Positions 42,414-51,821 are shown, numbered from the stretch's first letter. The stretch: 64,000 nt of DNA from Pseudomonas parafulva (GCF_002021815.1 NZ_CP019952.1:1519001-1583000), one strand, 5' to 3'. Made by a program: numbers and translations. Notes: a model not told the origin generated them from the letters alone.

Positions 42414-45400
42414 TTAACACGTCCGGTTGCCCGCCTGCTTGCACGTGGTTGTCGACAAGTCCAGCGTCAGCGCTCGGTGCACACGGCGCATGTGCCTGGC
42501 CAGGGCTTGTCGTCGCACTCGCACTTGGGCAGGGGTGAGGTCCTCACTTTCAAGGGCGGCGCAGGCCCGCATCAGCGCTGCCGCTTCCAGCATGCGTGCT
42601 GCGCTCAGGATTTTGTGCGCTTGGGCGGCGATGGCCTGTTGATCTTGATCAGGCTTCAGGTCCATCAAGAGCGTGAAGTCTGTCTCCAGGCTTCGTTGCA
42701 GCGTCTGCAGGAATCGCAGATGATCAGCCGGGTCATGCCCAACCACCGCGTTGAGTCCATCCAGGCAATAGGGTTTGCGTCGGTTCTTTTTTCGGCGCTG
42801 CATGTTCACTGCTGCAAGGTGCTGACTCAGGGTGCTGAGGCTGATGGGTTTGAGCAGGCAATCGTCCATGCCCGAGTCAAGGCATTTGCGCCGTACCTCG
42901 GGTTGTGCGTTGGCGGTGTAGCCCAGGATCGTGCAGCGTCTGCGTCCTGTTCGTTGCTCTTCGGCACGTACCGCAGTCGCCAATTGGTAGCCGTTCATGT
43001 GGGGCATGTTGCAATCGAGTACCAGCACATCGAAGTCGCCTGCACGCCATGCCGACAGGCCTTCGCGACCGTCCTCAGCCGTCGCGTGCTGCAGCCCGAG
43101 GTAACCGAGCTGCTGCGCCATCAGTTGCAGGTTAGCAGGGTGATCGTCGATCACCAGCACTTTGAGGTGAGGGTCGGGTGTCAGCAAGCGTTCGGCAGCT
43201 GGTACCGGTGCCGATTGCACTGCAGTGTCGGCCTGTTGCAGCGGCATCTTCACCCGGACTTGTGTGCCCAGGCCTTCCAGGCTCTTGATACTGAGGTCGG
43301 CTCCCATCATTTCGCAGAGTGTGCGGCAGATAGTAAGGCCCAACCCGGTGCCGACGCGTGCGCCCTGGCTGTGCGGGTTCGCCTGAACGAACGGATGGAA
43401 TAGCCGTTCTATGTCGTCCGGGCGGATACCAATGCCACTGTCGCGCACCTCCATGTCTAACAGCGAGCTGGCGCTGTCTTCGTTCTGTAGTAGCTTGGCG
43501 TGGATGCGTACCTGCCCGTGCTCGGTGAACTTGATGGCATTGCTCACCAGGTTGGACAGCACTTGCTTGAAACGCAAGGGGTCCAGCAGGACATGACAAC
43601 GTGCCGCGGGCTCGATGATGACTTCCAGCGCCAGTCCTTTCTGCCTAGCCTGGCCTTCGAATATGCGCCCTACCGACTCGAGCAATTCAGCCAGGTCGAC
43701 CACTTCAGGGACCAGCGTGAGGTGCCCTGACTCTATGCGCACGATGTCCAGGATATCGCCAATCAAGCCAAGCAGGTCCTTGGCCGAATGGTGGGCCAGC
43801 TGAAGGGCGCCGCGATCGACCTGACCCTGTTCGGCGCGCTTGACGGCGAGTTCGAGCATGCCGATGACGGCGTTCATGGGCGTGCGGATTTCATGACTGA
43901 TGGTGGCCAGGAACGTGCTCTTGGCCCGGTTGGCGTCATCGGCCTGCTGCTTGGCTTGACGCAACTCGTTGACCAGCTGGCGGCGGTCGCTGATATCGAT
44001 CCATCCGCCAATGATGCCCTGTACCTCGCCCAACGAATCCCGGTAGGGCAGGATCCAGTGGTAGATGGTGATTTCCCGGCCCTTGATGCGCAAGGGACGG
44101 TCCATGATCAACGGCGTACCAGCCGCCATCACCTTGGCGTAGTCGTTCTGGATTTGTCGGGTCTGTTCGCAGTCGGCAAACAGGCTGCTCTCCAGTTGCT
44201 TGCCCAGGACCTCCTCGGCGCTGGCCTGGACCGCTTCGAGGTAGCTGTAGTTGCAGCTTTGCAGGCAGCCTTCGCGATCACGGACGTACATCGGGTGTGG
44301 CGTACCGTTGAGCAATGCGCGCATGAATGCCACCTGATCGTTCAGGGCGCGCTCTGCTTGCTGGCGTTGACGGATCTGCAAACGCAGGCGGGCATTCCAT
44401 AACAGGGCCAGCAGCAGCAATACCGCCGCACCCAGGGCTACCAATACCGTCAAGCGGCGCACCCCCTCGCCCTTGGCATCTTCGAACAGGGTGAAGCCTC
44501 GCCAGCGGTTGTTGATTACCCCCAGCTCTTCAGGTGAAATGCTCGAAAGTGCCTTGTCCAGTATTGAAATGAGGGTTTTGGAGGGGGTACTGGTGGCCAT
44601 TGCATAACTGGCAGGTTCGCTGCCCACTGTGGTGCGGATGATCAGGTCGGGATTGCTGGCCAAGGCATGGTTGGCGTCGATCAGTGTGGTGATGACCGCA
44701 TCCACTGCTCCGCTGTTGAGCAGGGCCATGGAGTAGTACGAGCTTTCCGTTTCTATCCAGCCAATTTGCGGGTGGTAGCGCGAGAGCATGGTGTCTAGGG
44801 CGCTGTAGCGCGTGATTGCTATCCGCTTCCCACGCAGATCGTCCAGCGAAGTGGCTGCCGCGTTGTCCTTGTGATTGACCAGCACGTAGGTGCTGTCCAG
44901 ATATGCCTGACTGATCTGCAGATCGTTCTGGTCGATGCCGCCGCTTGCCAGTGCAGCGATCACATCGGCGCGCCCGTCCTTGACCCGGGCAATCATGTCC
45001 GCGATGCCACTGGCCCGTTGCACCTCGAAACGCAAGCCCGTACGCAGGCTGATCAGTTCCAGCAGGTCGGCGGTGATGCCGCGGAAATAGCCCGATTTGT
45101 CGAAGTAGGACAATGGCGCCGCCGTACCGTCGACAACGACACGCATGACTGGATGACGCTGCAACCACTGCTCTTCGGTACGCGTCAGTCGAAGCTTGCG
45201 GTCGGTCAAAAGCAAATCGCTGCCTGCACTCCAGCGTTTGAATATGCTCGAACGCAGGGCGGGGGACTGACTGTCGAGCGCAGCATTGACCAGCGCGAGC
45301 AGTACCGTGTCTTGCTTGCGTAGGGCGAAGCCGAAGCCAAATGCTTCATGGTTGCCAAAGCTGGCCATACGCAGCCTTGGCAGGTGCCCGCGGTTGAGTT

Positions 45401-46052
45401 GATAGTGGGTGGAAATCGTGTCGCCGATGAAGACATCGGCCTGGCCGAACGCCACCGCATTCAAGGCTTCGCTGGATGATCCGAAGGCCAGGACCTTGGC
45501 ATCGGGATAGACACTGAGTACTTCTTTCCTGGGCAGGTAGTGATACAGCATGCCAAGGCGCATGCCTGCCAGGCCAGTGTCCAGCGCCCGATGTTCGTCC
45601 TCTCGCGTGACCAGCACGGGTTGGTCGATGGCGTAGGCGTGCGACAGCACCACGCCTTCATAGTTGGCGTCATAGCCGTTGGCACTGCCTAGCAGATCGA
45701 TGTCGCCTTGTTTGAGCGCCTGCAGCGCCGCTTGGCGGCTTGGATAGCGCAGCACGCGTACCGGCAGGTCAAGCGCCTTGCCCAGCAGGCTGGCGTACTC
45801 TGCGGTAAGGCCTTGGTAGTCGCGCCCCCCACTGCTGATGTCAAAAGGTGGATAATCCGGGGCAGAGGTGCCGACCACCAGTTCGTGGCGAGCATTCAGC
45901 CATTGCTGTTGTTCAGGGGTGATCGCAGGCATGGCGGGCCGTGCGGTGGAGCGAGCGACCAGGGACAGCTGGGACGCGCCTTGCTGCCCGGCGTTCGCCA
46001 GGTTGCCTGGCAGTGTGGCGACCAGGAGCAGGAGGGCGATAAAACGTGCCAT
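42414..46052 (-). CDS. EvgS-like hybrid sensor kinase with tandem solute-binding domains
   Basis: A 1212-residue membrane sensor. Signal peptide 1-22; two periplasmic solute-binding (SBP_bac_3, Venus-flytrap) domains at about 50-275 and 300-520; membrane helix about 533-555; PAS about 570-690; HisKA with FLATISHEIRTPMNAVIGML (His720); HATPase with SNLVSNAIKF and GTGLGLTIC; receiver with VLVIDDHPAN and VLDCNMP (Asp1013); Hpt with AAQAHKILSAARML (His near 1146). This is the full BvgS/EvgS phosphorelay. The signal is unknown; such flytrap domains in relatives bind nicotinate, amino acids or polyamines. It follows the response regulator by seven bases. Confidence 0.92.
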   Translation of the reverse strand: MARFIALLLLVATLPGNLANAGQQGASQLSLVARSTARPAMPAITPEQQQWLNARHELVVGTSAPDYPPFDISSGGRDYQGLTAEYASLLGKALDLPVRVLRYPSRQAALQALKQGDIDLLGSANGYDANYEGVVLSHAYAIDQPVLVTREDEHRALDTGLAGMRLGMLYHYLPRKEVLSVYPDAKVLAFGSSSEALNAVAFGQADVFIGDTISTHYQLNRGHLPRLRMASFGNHEAFGFGFALRKQDTVLLALVNAALDSQSPALRSSIFKRWSAGSDLLLTDRKLRLTRTEEQWLQRHPVMRVVVDGTAAPLSYFDKSGYFRGITADLLELISLRTGLRFEVQRASGIADMIARVKDGRADVIAALASGGIDQNDLQISQAYLDSTYVLVNHKDNAAATSLDDLRGKRIAITRYSALDTMLSRYHPQIGWIETESSYYSMALLNSGAVDAVITTLIDANHALASNPDLIIRTTVGSEPASYAMATSTPSKTLISILDKALSSISPEELGVINNRWRGFTLFEDAKGEGVRRLTVLVALGAAVLLLLALLWNARLRLQIRQRQQAERALNDQVAFMRALLNGTPHPMYVRDREGCLQSCNYSYLEAVQASAEEVLGKQLESSLFADCEQTRQIQNDYAKVMAAGTPLIMDRPLRIKGREITIYHWILPYRDSLGEVQGIIGGWIDISDRRQLVNELRQAKQQADDANRAKSTFLATISHEIRTPMNAVIGMLELAVKRAEQGQVDRGALQLAHHSAKDLLGLIGDILDIVRIESGHLTLVPEVVDLAELLESVGRIFEGQARQKGLALEVIIEPAARCHVLLDPLRFKQVLSNLVSNAIKFTEHGQVRIHAKLLQNEDSASSLLDMEVRDSGIGIRPDDIERLFHPFVQANPHSQGARVGTGLGLTICRTLCEMMGADLSIKSLEGLGTQVRVKMPLQQADTAVQSAPVPAAERLLTPDPHLKVLVIDDHPANLQLMAQQLGYLGLQHATAEDGREGLSAWRAGDFDVLVLDCNMPHMNGYQLATAVRAEEQRTGRRRCTILGYTANAQPEVRRKCLDSGMDDCLLKPISLSTLSQHLAAVNMQRRKKNRRKPYCLDGLNAVVGHDPADHLRFLQTLQRSLETDFTLLMDLKPDQDQQAIAAQAHKILSAARMLEAAALMRACAALESEDLTPAQVRVRRQALARHMRRVHRALTLDLSTTTCKQAGNRTC

Positions 46053-46059
46053 GGAGCCC

Positions 46060-46677
46060 TCAGACCAGTGCGTTGCGCTTAGCCATGTCGATCAGATCGA
46101 CCAGCGTGCTGGCTTCGAGTTTGTGCATGAGGCGTTTCTTGTAGGTACTGACCGTCTTGCTGCTTAGAAACATGCCTTTTGCAATCTCCTTGTTGGTTCG
46201 CCCTTGTGCGAAAAGTTGAAGAACCATCAATTCCCGATCATTGACGGTACTTAGAAGTTGCAGGTCGTTGTCAACAGGTGCATGAGTCTGCATCGCCTGG
46301 CTGGGAAAGTAGTTGTACCCAGCCAAAACCGCCTTGACCGCGCTGAGTAGTTCGCTCAGGTCTTCTTGCTTGCAGACATAGCCCGCTGCCCCTGATTGCA
46401 TGCAGCGCACTGCGAACAGCGCTGGCGACTGCGCGGTCAGCACCAGGATTTTCTGTGACATTGCCATCGACTGAAACCGTGCCAGTACTTCCAAGCCATC
46501 GAGCTTGGGGATGCTGATGTCCAGGATGATCAGGTCTGGATTGGTTTCGCGAATCATCTGCATGGCATCCACGCCGTTGTCCGATTCGCCAGCGATTTTG
46601 TAATTCTGATTTTCCAGAAGCATGCGCACTGCCAGCCGGATTACCGGATGGTCGTCGACGATGAATATGGAGTACAT
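46060..46677 (-). CDS. EvgA/BvgA-like response regulator (NarL family)
   Basis: A 205-residue response regulator: receiver domain with FIVDDHPVIR and IILDISIPKLDG (phospho-Asp near residue 52), conserved Thr (LVLTAQS) and Lys (YVCKQEDL), then a LuxR-type helix-turn-helix (LFAQGRTNKEIAKGMFLSSKTVSTYKKRLMHKL). It is the cognate partner of the adjacent hybrid kinase and precedes it in the operon, as evgA precedes evgS. The promoter should lie in the AT-rich 46678-46956 gap. Confidence 0.92.
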   Translation of the reverse strand: MYSIFIVDDHPVIRLAVRMLLENQNYKIAGESDNGVDAMQMIRETNPDLIILDISIPKLDGLEVLARFQSMAMSQKILVLTAQSPALFAVRCMQSGAAGYVCKQEDLSELLSAVKAVLAGYNYFPSQAMQTHAPVDNDLQLLSTVNDRELMVLQLFAQGRTNKEIAKGMFLSSKTVSTYKKRLMHKLEASTLVDLIDMAKRNALV

Positions 46678-46956
46678 GTTCTACTTCCCTGCTATCAATG
46701 AGGGTGACAGTTGGCACCTTAACCCAGTTGAAAGCGGCAAGTAATGCGGGGGCGGCTCAATAACCGTATATAGGAAATGGCCTACAAATTTAACAAAAAC
46801 TACTTACGTACGGTTGCATCAACAAGCAAAGTCAAACCTTGTTTGTTAGCTGATGTTTATGGTTTGAACTTGGTATCCAAGGTTGGTTGAATTGGATGTA
46901 AGTCTTTCCTGATTCACCCGTTTGAAAGCGCAGGCCGACAGATTTTCTGCGCATCT
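46678..46956. promoter_or_regulatory. AT-rich promoter region of the EvgA/EvgS-like operon
   Basis: A 279-base gap, noticeably AT-rich compared with its surroundings, upstream of the response regulator gene. It contains an imperfect inverted repeat around 46816-46857 (CATCAACAAG against CTTGTTTGTT...GATG), a candidate binding site for autoregulation, and a short hairpin at 46928-46952 (GCGCAG/CTGCGC) next to the dgt stop. Confidence 0.45.
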
Positions 46957-48288
46957 TCATGCAGAGCCGGAACGCCCTGTCATCTCCCGTGCCATTTCGC
47001 TGGCGTAGCTGTCGGTCATACCGGCTATGAAATCGATCATGCGCAGGAAAGCCTGATAAAGCGAACCATGGGGGTCGGGGGCATTGTTGCCTAGCAGGTC
47101 CAATACCCTACGGCTCTTGAACGAGGGAGTGCGCCCCCCATGTTGCTCCAGTGCGGCGCCACAGAAGGTGTTCAACAGGATTTCCAGCGTGGTGTAGGCA
47201 CCGATTTCGTGAAGCGTCTTGCGCTTGTCCTGAAAAATCTTGTTTCGCGCCATCGCCTTGGCGTGCAGTACGCAACGTTTAGCGGGGCCGTGCATGTGCT
47301 CGACAAGATCACCGGTCAAATGGCCGGCGAGCAGTGCATCCTGCTGTTCCACGAAGGCCAGTGCCGCCGCATTGGTCAGGTGTTCGATAGCCTTGCCGCG
47401 CAGGATCGCCAACTTGCGGCGCCTCGAGTCACTTGGACCGAGCTGCCTGTAGGTTTCCGGCAGGTCGCTGCCTACCAGATCGAGCAACAGCGTTTCAACT
47501 TCAGCGTACTGCAGAAGCTCCATTTCCAGGCCATCTTCCAGGTCGATCAGGCCATAGCAGATGTCATCGGCAGCCTCCATCAAATACACCAGGGGATGCC
47601 GTGCCCAGCGCTGATCGTCTACTTGAGGCAGGCCCAGGCGACCTGCAATCTGTTCCAACAGCGGCAATTCGCTCTGGTAACTCCCGAACTTATGCTTTTT
47701 ATAGCCCAGAGCATCGGCATGACGCGCGCTCCAGGGGTACTTGAGATAGGTTCCCAGGGTGGCATAGGTCAAGCGGGTGCCCCCATCGAACTGGTGGTAC
47801 TCCAGCTGCGTCAGTACCCGAAAGCCTTGGGCATTGCCTTCGAAATTGAGGAAGTCGGCACGTTCATCATCGCGCATGTCGTCCAGCCAACCACGATTGG
47901 CGGCCTGCTGAAACCAATGACGGATGGCATCTTCACCGGAGTGTCCGAAGGGGGGGTTGCCGATGTCATGGGCAAGGCAGGCCGACTGCACCACCATGCC
48001 CAAGTCACTCGGATCACACCAGTCGGGCAGGCTTGTACGTAGCGTTTCCCCAACGCGCATGCCAAGGGACCGGCCTACGCAACTCACCTCCAGCGAATGT
48101 GTCAGGCGCGTGTGAATGTGATCGTTGCTGGTGAAAGGATGAACTTGCGTCTTGCGCCCCAGGCGACGAAATGCGCCGGAGAAAATGATGCGGTCATGGT
48201 CTTTGTGAAACGGGCTGCGTCCCAATTCTTCAGCACTGTACTGAGCTTTGCCCAGGCGTTCGCGGGTGAGCAGGGTATGCCAATCCAA
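46957..48288 (-). CDS. dgt: Deoxyguanosinetriphosphate triphosphohydrolase-like protein
   Basis: A 443-residue HD-domain dNTPase, hydrolysing dNTPs to nucleoside and triphosphate. The metal-binding motifs occur as [14 protein letters not shown] and [18 protein letters not shown], and the N-terminus [19 protein letters not shown] matches the Dgt type 2 subfamily. It may tune dNTP pools or restrict phage; neither is shown here. The start ATG at 48288 agrees with the family ([13 protein letters not shown]). Confidence 0.93.
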   Translation of the reverse strand: MDWHTLLTRERLGKAQYSAEELGRSPFHKDHDRIIFSGAFRRLGRKTQVHPFTSNDHIHTRLTHSLEVSCVGRSLGMRVGETLRTSLPDWCDPSDLGMVVQSACLAHDIGNPPFGHSGEDAIRHWFQQAANRGWLDDMRDDERADFLNFEGNAQGFRVLTQLEYHQFDGGTRLTYATLGTYLKYPWSARHADALGYKKHKFGSYQSELPLLEQIAGRLGLPQVDDQRWARHPLVYLMEAADDICYGLIDLEDGLEMELLQYAEVETLLLDLVGSDLPETYRQLGPSDSRRRKLAILRGKAIEHLTNAAALAFVEQQDALLAGHLTGDLVEHMHGPAKRCVLHAKAMARNKIFQDKRKTLHEIGAYTTLEILLNTFCGAALEQHGGRTPSFKSRRVLDLLGNNAPDPHGSLYQAFLRMIDFIAGMTDSYASEMAREMTGRSGSA

Positions 48289-48322
48289 GGCGCAGTCTCC
48301 AGAAGGGGTTGCAGCGAAGCAT

Positions 48323-48369
48323 ACGCCGCGTCAGTGGTTCTTGTTCGCGAACAACCACTGACGCGGCGT
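48323..48369. repeat. Perfect 17-bp inverted repeat beside dgt
   Basis: Arms 48323-48339 and 48353-48369 are perfectly complementary (ACGCCGCGTCAGTGGTT), with a 13-base loop that can pair further. It fills most of the 91-base gap between dgt and the upstream minus-strand gene. It could terminate the three-gene operon, though no T tract follows in either direction. Confidence 0.75.
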
Positions 48370-48379
48370 GAGGTGGGGA

Positions 48380-48712
48380 TCACCGGCGACGACGGTTGCT
48401 CTGCATGAAGAGCTTGACCAAGGGAATCAGGCTGGCACCTAGACGGACAAGGCGGGGAAGACCACCACTTCGAACGCCCTTGCCTGTCAGAAAGCCCATG
48501 GCCACTACCGCCCCTATGCCCCACAAGGGTGCATGCTTGATGCCAAGCCCGGCATGGAGCGAGCTACCCATGCCGCGTATGCGCCGCACAGGCTCGAGCA
48601 ATTGGCCGGTTTCATGGCGGATTTCCTGGCGGTGCATTTCCATGCGCAGGCGCAGCAGCGCTTTGCGCAGTTCACGCGGATTACGTGTATTGGGCAAGTC
48701 AGGCAGGTTCAT
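48380..48712 (-). CDS. Hypothetical small membrane-associated protein
   Basis: A 110-residue basic protein. The N-terminal half is charged and helical (MNLPDLPNTRNPRELRKALLRLRMEMHRQEIRHETGQLLEPVRRI); the C-terminal half has one or two hydrophobic segments (LWGIGAVVAMGFLTGKGV, LVRLGASLIPLVKLFM) and ends in RRRR. No domain recognised. Its ATG overlaps the stop of the DUF1469-type gene by four bases, so it is the last gene of a three-gene operon, analogous in layout to elaB/yqjD-yqjE-yqjK in E. coli. A YqjK-like role is possible by position only. Confidence 0.72.
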   Translation of the reverse strand: MNLPDLPNTRNPRELRKALLRLRMEMHRQEIRHETGQLLEPVRRIRGMGSSLHAGLGIKHAPLWGIGAVVAMGFLTGKGVRSGGLPRLVRLGASLIPLVKLFMQSNRRRR

Positions 48713-49083
48713 GGCAGAAGGCGCTCCCGATCTTTGGCCAGTTCCTCAAGCGTGGAGTGGAAGGGCGAGGACTCGTCGAACACCGCGCCTTTTAGGCGCA
48801 GCCCACAGTACAGCGCTGCCAGTCCATAGAACACGCACAGACCAATTATGCCGGCCAGGCGATAACTGTCCCAGAGCAGAACAAGCACCAACCCGGAAAG
48901 CGCTGTCAACAGCAGCAGCGCGAAAACCAGTGCCAGGCCTGCGAACAGCAACAGGCGCAGGGTTCGTCCTTTCTGCTCCTGCAGTTCGATGCCGAACAGT
49001 TCTATATGGCTGTGCAGCAGCCCAAGAACAGCTGCACCGAGCCGCTTGCCGGTGGCACCGGTGCCGATGGCGTCATTGTCCAT
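48709..49083 (-). CDS. Phage-holin-like (DUF1469/YqjE-type) membrane protein
   Basis: A 124-residue protein with an amphipathic N-terminus (LGLLHSHIELFGIELQEQKGR) and two membrane helices (LLLFAGLALVFALLLLTALSGLVLVLL and LAGIIGLCVFYGLAALYCGL). It fits the Phage_holin_3_6/YqjE family; despite the name these are usually chromosomal stress-associated proteins, not phage holins. Middle gene of the operon, nine bases after the DUF883 gene. Confidence 0.82.
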   Translation of the reverse strand: MDNDAIGTGATGKRLGAAVLGLLHSHIELFGIELQEQKGRTLRLLLFAGLALVFALLLLTALSGLVLVLLWDSYRLAGIIGLCVFYGLAALYCGLRLKGAVFDESSPFHSTLEELAKDRERLLP

Positions 49084-49092
49084 GAAAACCCC

Positions 49093-49407
49093 TTAACGAC
49101 GGTTCGCCAGCAGGCCGATTAACAGGCCAACGCCGGCGGCGATACCAATGGCATGCCAGGGTTTTTCCTGGACATACTGCTCGGCGCTGCCCAGTGCCTC
49201 CTGGCTGCGTTCGCGCAATGATTCCTGGGTGACTTCCAGCGCCTCGCGTGCTTGCGCCAGGCGCTCGTGCATCTGTTCGCGCAGCACTTGCGCCTGGTCA
49301 CCTGCCAGGTTGGCGGTATCGGCCAGCAGCTTCTCCGTGTCGCGGACCAGTGCCTGGAAGTCAGCCATCAGTACATCTTGTGCATGCTTTGCCGAATTGC
49401 TGGCCAT
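49093..49407 (-). CDS. DUF883 (ElaB/YqjD) ribosome-anchoring-type protein
   Basis: A 104-residue protein with a long coiled-coil (ADFQALVRDTEKLLADTANLAGDQAQVLREQMHERL...) and a C-terminal membrane anchor (KPWHAIGIAAGVGLLIGLLANRR). This is the ElaB/YqjD pattern; E. coli relatives tether stationary-phase ribosomes to the membrane. GGGAGAGA before the ATG at 49407 fixes the start. First gene of the operon with the DUF1469-type and 110-residue proteins. Confidence 0.85.
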   Translation of the reverse strand: MASNSAKHAQDVLMADFQALVRDTEKLLADTANLAGDQAQVLREQMHERLAQAREALEVTQESLRERSQEALGSAEQYVQEKPWHAIGIAAGVGLLIGLLANRR

Positions 49408-49714
49408 GTGTCTCTCCCTGTCGGTTGATGTTGGTACTTCGAGTGACGTGGCTACTGGAAGGTTCAAGTCAGCACACTGGTACAGGCTTTGCTTGGTTTA
49501 TGCATCGTTGCAGGGCGCCCTCTCAACGCGCTGCGCTGCTTCGGGGCGCGTGCCACCCGCCACGCCTAAACATTAACCCAAATTGCCCAGACTGCCAGAT
49601 TGGGCTCCCGTCCATTCGTGGCAAGTGCCCATAACCGCCTTGCCAGGCACCGAATCGGTGCAGGAAGGGGGTCGACTGAGCATTGTTGGTGCCGCCGACA
49701 GGTGCTGCTGCTTC
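49408..49714. other. Divergent promoter region, DUF883 operon and amt
   Basis: About 307 bases between divergent genes. No sigma54 promoter with the required GG-N10-GC spacing was found upstream of the ammonium transporter, although such genes are often nitrogen-regulated. Nothing else could be assigned. Confidence 0.5.
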
Positions 49715-50923
49715 ATGGATATGACTTCAAGCGCGATTCAGTCTCAGGTAAACGGTTCAAATACGTTGTTCATCCTGGTAGGCGCCATTCTGGTGCTCGC
49801 CATGCATGCCGGCTTCGCGTTTCTTGAGGTCGGCACCGTACGCTACAAAAATCAGGTCAACGCCCTGTCCAAGATTTTGAGCGATTTCGCCGTGTCGGCG
49901 ATCGCCTATTTCTTCGTCGGCTATTGGGTGGCCTACGGGGTTGCGTTTTTCCAGCCTGCCGCAACCCTGGCGGCCGATAATGGCTACGCCTTGGTCAAGT
50001 GCTTTTTCCTCCTGACGTTCGCAGCTGCCATACCGGCGATCATCTCTGGCGGGATTGCGGAGCGAGCGCGCTTTGCACCCCAACTGTGCGCCACGGCATT
50101 GATCGTGGCACTGGTGTATCCCTTTTTCGAGGGGATAGTGTGGAATGGCAACTTTGGCGTCCAAGCGTGGTTACAGGTGCATGTCGGTGCGCCGTTCCAT
50201 GATTTTGCCGGCTCGGTGGTGGTACATGCCATGGGCGGCTGGCTGGCGCTGGCTGCGGTTGTGCTACTGGGCCCCAGACGCGGGCGCTACCGTGAAGGGC
50301 GATTGGTCGCGTTCGCGCCCTCGAGCATCCCGTTTCTGGCCTTGGGCTCTTGGATACTGATCATCGGCTGGTTCGGCTTCAATGTGATGAGTGCGCAAAC
50401 CTTGCAGGGCGTCAGCGGCCTGGTCGCTATAAATTCATTAATGGCCATGGTTGGCGGCACGCTGGCCGCGCTGCTGGTGGGTCGCAACGACCCAGGGTTC
50501 CTGCACAACGGCCCGCTGGCAGGGCTGGTCGCCATTTGCGCAGGCTCCGACATCATGCATCCCGTGGGCGCGCTGGCTACGGGCCTGGTGGCCGGAGTTC
50601 TGTTCGTGTGGGCATTCACCGCCGCGCAGAACCGTTGGAAGATCGATGATGTTCTGGGTGTGTGGCCCCTACATGGGTTGTGTGGGGTATGGGGCGGAGT
50701 CGCCTGCGGTATTTTTGGGCAGGTCTGGATGGGGGGGCTGGGTGGGGTCAGCGTTTACAGCCAACTGCTGGGAAGCCTGGCCGGTGTAGCCGTGGCGCTG
50801 GTGGGTGGCCTGGCCGTCTATGGCGTGATCCGCAAGGTACTTGGCTTGCGGCTCAGTCACGAACAAGAGTTCGAGGGGGCAGATTTGTCCTTGCACCGGA
50901 TAGGCGCTACGAGCCAGGACTGA
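49715..50923 (+). CDS. amt: Ammonium transporter (Amt family)
   Basis: A 402-residue inner-membrane channel with about 11 helices. Family motifs: FAFLEVGTVRYKNQVN in helix 1, FHDFAGSVVVHAMGG (first twin-His), WFGFNVMSA, and VWPLHGLCGVWGGVA (second twin-His). Unlike most amtB genes, no glnK is adjacent and the C-terminal tail is short, so PII control is uncertain. Start at 49715 (MDMTSSAIQ) is a best guess; the ribosome site is weak. Confidence 0.9.
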   Translation: MDMTSSAIQSQVNGSNTLFILVGAILVLAMHAGFAFLEVGTVRYKNQVNALSKILSDFAVSAIAYFFVGYWVAYGVAFFQPAATLAADNGYALVKCFFLLTFAAAIPAIISGGIAERARFAPQLCATALIVALVYPFFEGIVWNGNFGVQAWLQVHVGAPFHDFAGSVVVHAMGGWLALAAVVLLGPRRGRYREGRLVAFAPSSIPFLALGSWILIIGWFGFNVMSAQTLQGVSGLVAINSLMAMVGGTLAALLVGRNDPGFLHNGPLAGLVAICAGSDIMHPVGALATGLVAGVLFVWAFTAAQNRWKIDDVLGVWPLHGLCGVWGGVACGIFGQVWMGGLGGVSVYSQLLGSLAGVAVALVGGLAVYGVIRKVLGLRLSHEQEFEGADLSLHRIGATSQD

Positions 50924-50995
50924 TACTCAAAAGATGCAGACGTCAGTAGGGCGGCATAGAATAACGGCCTGTGCAACTGAGTGAGGATATGTGCC

Positions 50996-51244
50996 ATGTT
51001 GCCTGAATGCCAGCTGTTCGGCACCTTGGGTTGTCATTTGTGCGAGGTGGCTGAGGCCATACTGATGCCTTTTGTCGATCATGGATTGCTCGTCGAACTG
51101 GTCGACATTGCCGAAAGCGATGCGCTGTTCGAGCATTATGGCCTTGCAATCCCCGTGCTGAGACGTCGCGACAATGCGGCGGAATTGCTTTGGCCTTTCG
51201 ATGCCGAACAAGTAGCGGCCTTTTTGAGGCACCCAAACCCCTAG
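50996..51244 (+). CDS. Glutaredoxin-like (DUF836) thioredoxin-fold protein
   Basis: An 82-residue protein with QLFGTLGCHLCEVAEAIL, a CxxC motif in the usual thioredoxin position, and a cis-Pro region (AIPVLRRRDN). It matches the DUF836 glutaredoxin-like family; redox partners are unknown. GAGGA precedes the ATG at 50996; a GTG at 50981 is an alternative. Confidence 0.82.
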   Translation: MLPECQLFGTLGCHLCEVAEAILMPFVDHGLLVELVDIAESDALFEHYGLAIPVLRRRDNAAELLWPFDAEQVAAFLRHPNP

Positions 51245-51353
51245 TGGAGATTTGACCCTGCTCCACTGCAGAAACATCAATACGATGATCCGATTCAGGC
51301 ACTGGGCGCAGCCTGAGTGTCGACTCCGCCTTCTGTTATCGGATCTGAACGTC

Positions 51354-51785
51354 ATGTTGCTCACCCCACATTTCACCCTCAACGAAATGACCGTCTCCCA
51401 GGTCGCGGCCCGGAACGGTGTCGATAACACGCCTTCCCAGCCGGTCATCGACAATCTTCGTCTGCTGTGCGAAACCCTTGAACAGGTGCGTGCCCTCTGG
51501 AACGCGCCGATCATCATCAGCAGTGGATATCGCAGCGAGCAAGTCAACCGGTTGCTCGGCGGCGCCTCCAACAGCCAGCACATGCAGGGGCTCGCCGCTG
51601 ACTTCACGGTCGTCGAGCGTTCTCCCAGGGACACGGTGCACCGCATCAGCACGAGCCCGATCGCGTTCGATCAGCTCATACTGGAATACGACCGCTGGGT
51701 GCACCTGTCTGTAACCCCTGGCATTCCACGCCGACAGGTGCTCACCCTGCGCAAGGGAGGTGGTTACCTCGCGGGTCTGGTATGA
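51354..51785 (+). CDS. M15A-type D,D-peptidase-like protein
   Basis: A 143-residue protein of the peptidase M15A/DUF882-like group: HFTLNEMTVSQVAARNGVDNTPSQ, IIISSGYRSEQVNRLLGGASNSQHMQGLAADFTV, and WVHLSVTP. The SxHxxGxAxD zinc motif (SQHMQGLAADF) and the later H in WVHLS are present, so metal binding is likely. These proteins cleave peptidoglycan stem peptides and are common as phage endolysins; no phage genes surround it. No signal peptide is visible. Start at MLLTPHFTLNE by similarity. Confidence 0.8.
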   Translation: MLLTPHFTLNEMTVSQVAARNGVDNTPSQPVIDNLRLLCETLEQVRALWNAPIIISSGYRSEQVNRLLGGASNSQHMQGLAADFTVVERSPRDTVHRISTSPIAFDQLILEYDRWVHLSVTPGIPRRQVLTLRKGGGYLAGLV

Positions 51786-51791
51786 GACGGA

Positions 51792-51821
51792 TTGACGGCA
51801 ACGGAAGGATGTTCGTATGCT
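51792..51821 (+). promoter_or_regulatory. Sigma70-like promoter of the 102-residue gene
   Basis: TTGACG (51792-51797), an 18-base spacer, then TATGCT (51816-51821). The -10 end overlaps the LexA box starting at 51820, so LexA binding would block transcription. Confidence 0.65.

Noticed and set aside
48709..49083. Phage holin as a sign of prophage
   Set aside because: It belongs to the chromosomal YqjE-like group and is in an operon with a DUF883 protein; no other phage genes apart from a lone M15-like peptidase.
49600..49714. Sigma54 promoter upstream of the ammonium transporter
   Set aside because: Candidate GG and GC pairs have 12-15 bases between them instead of 10.
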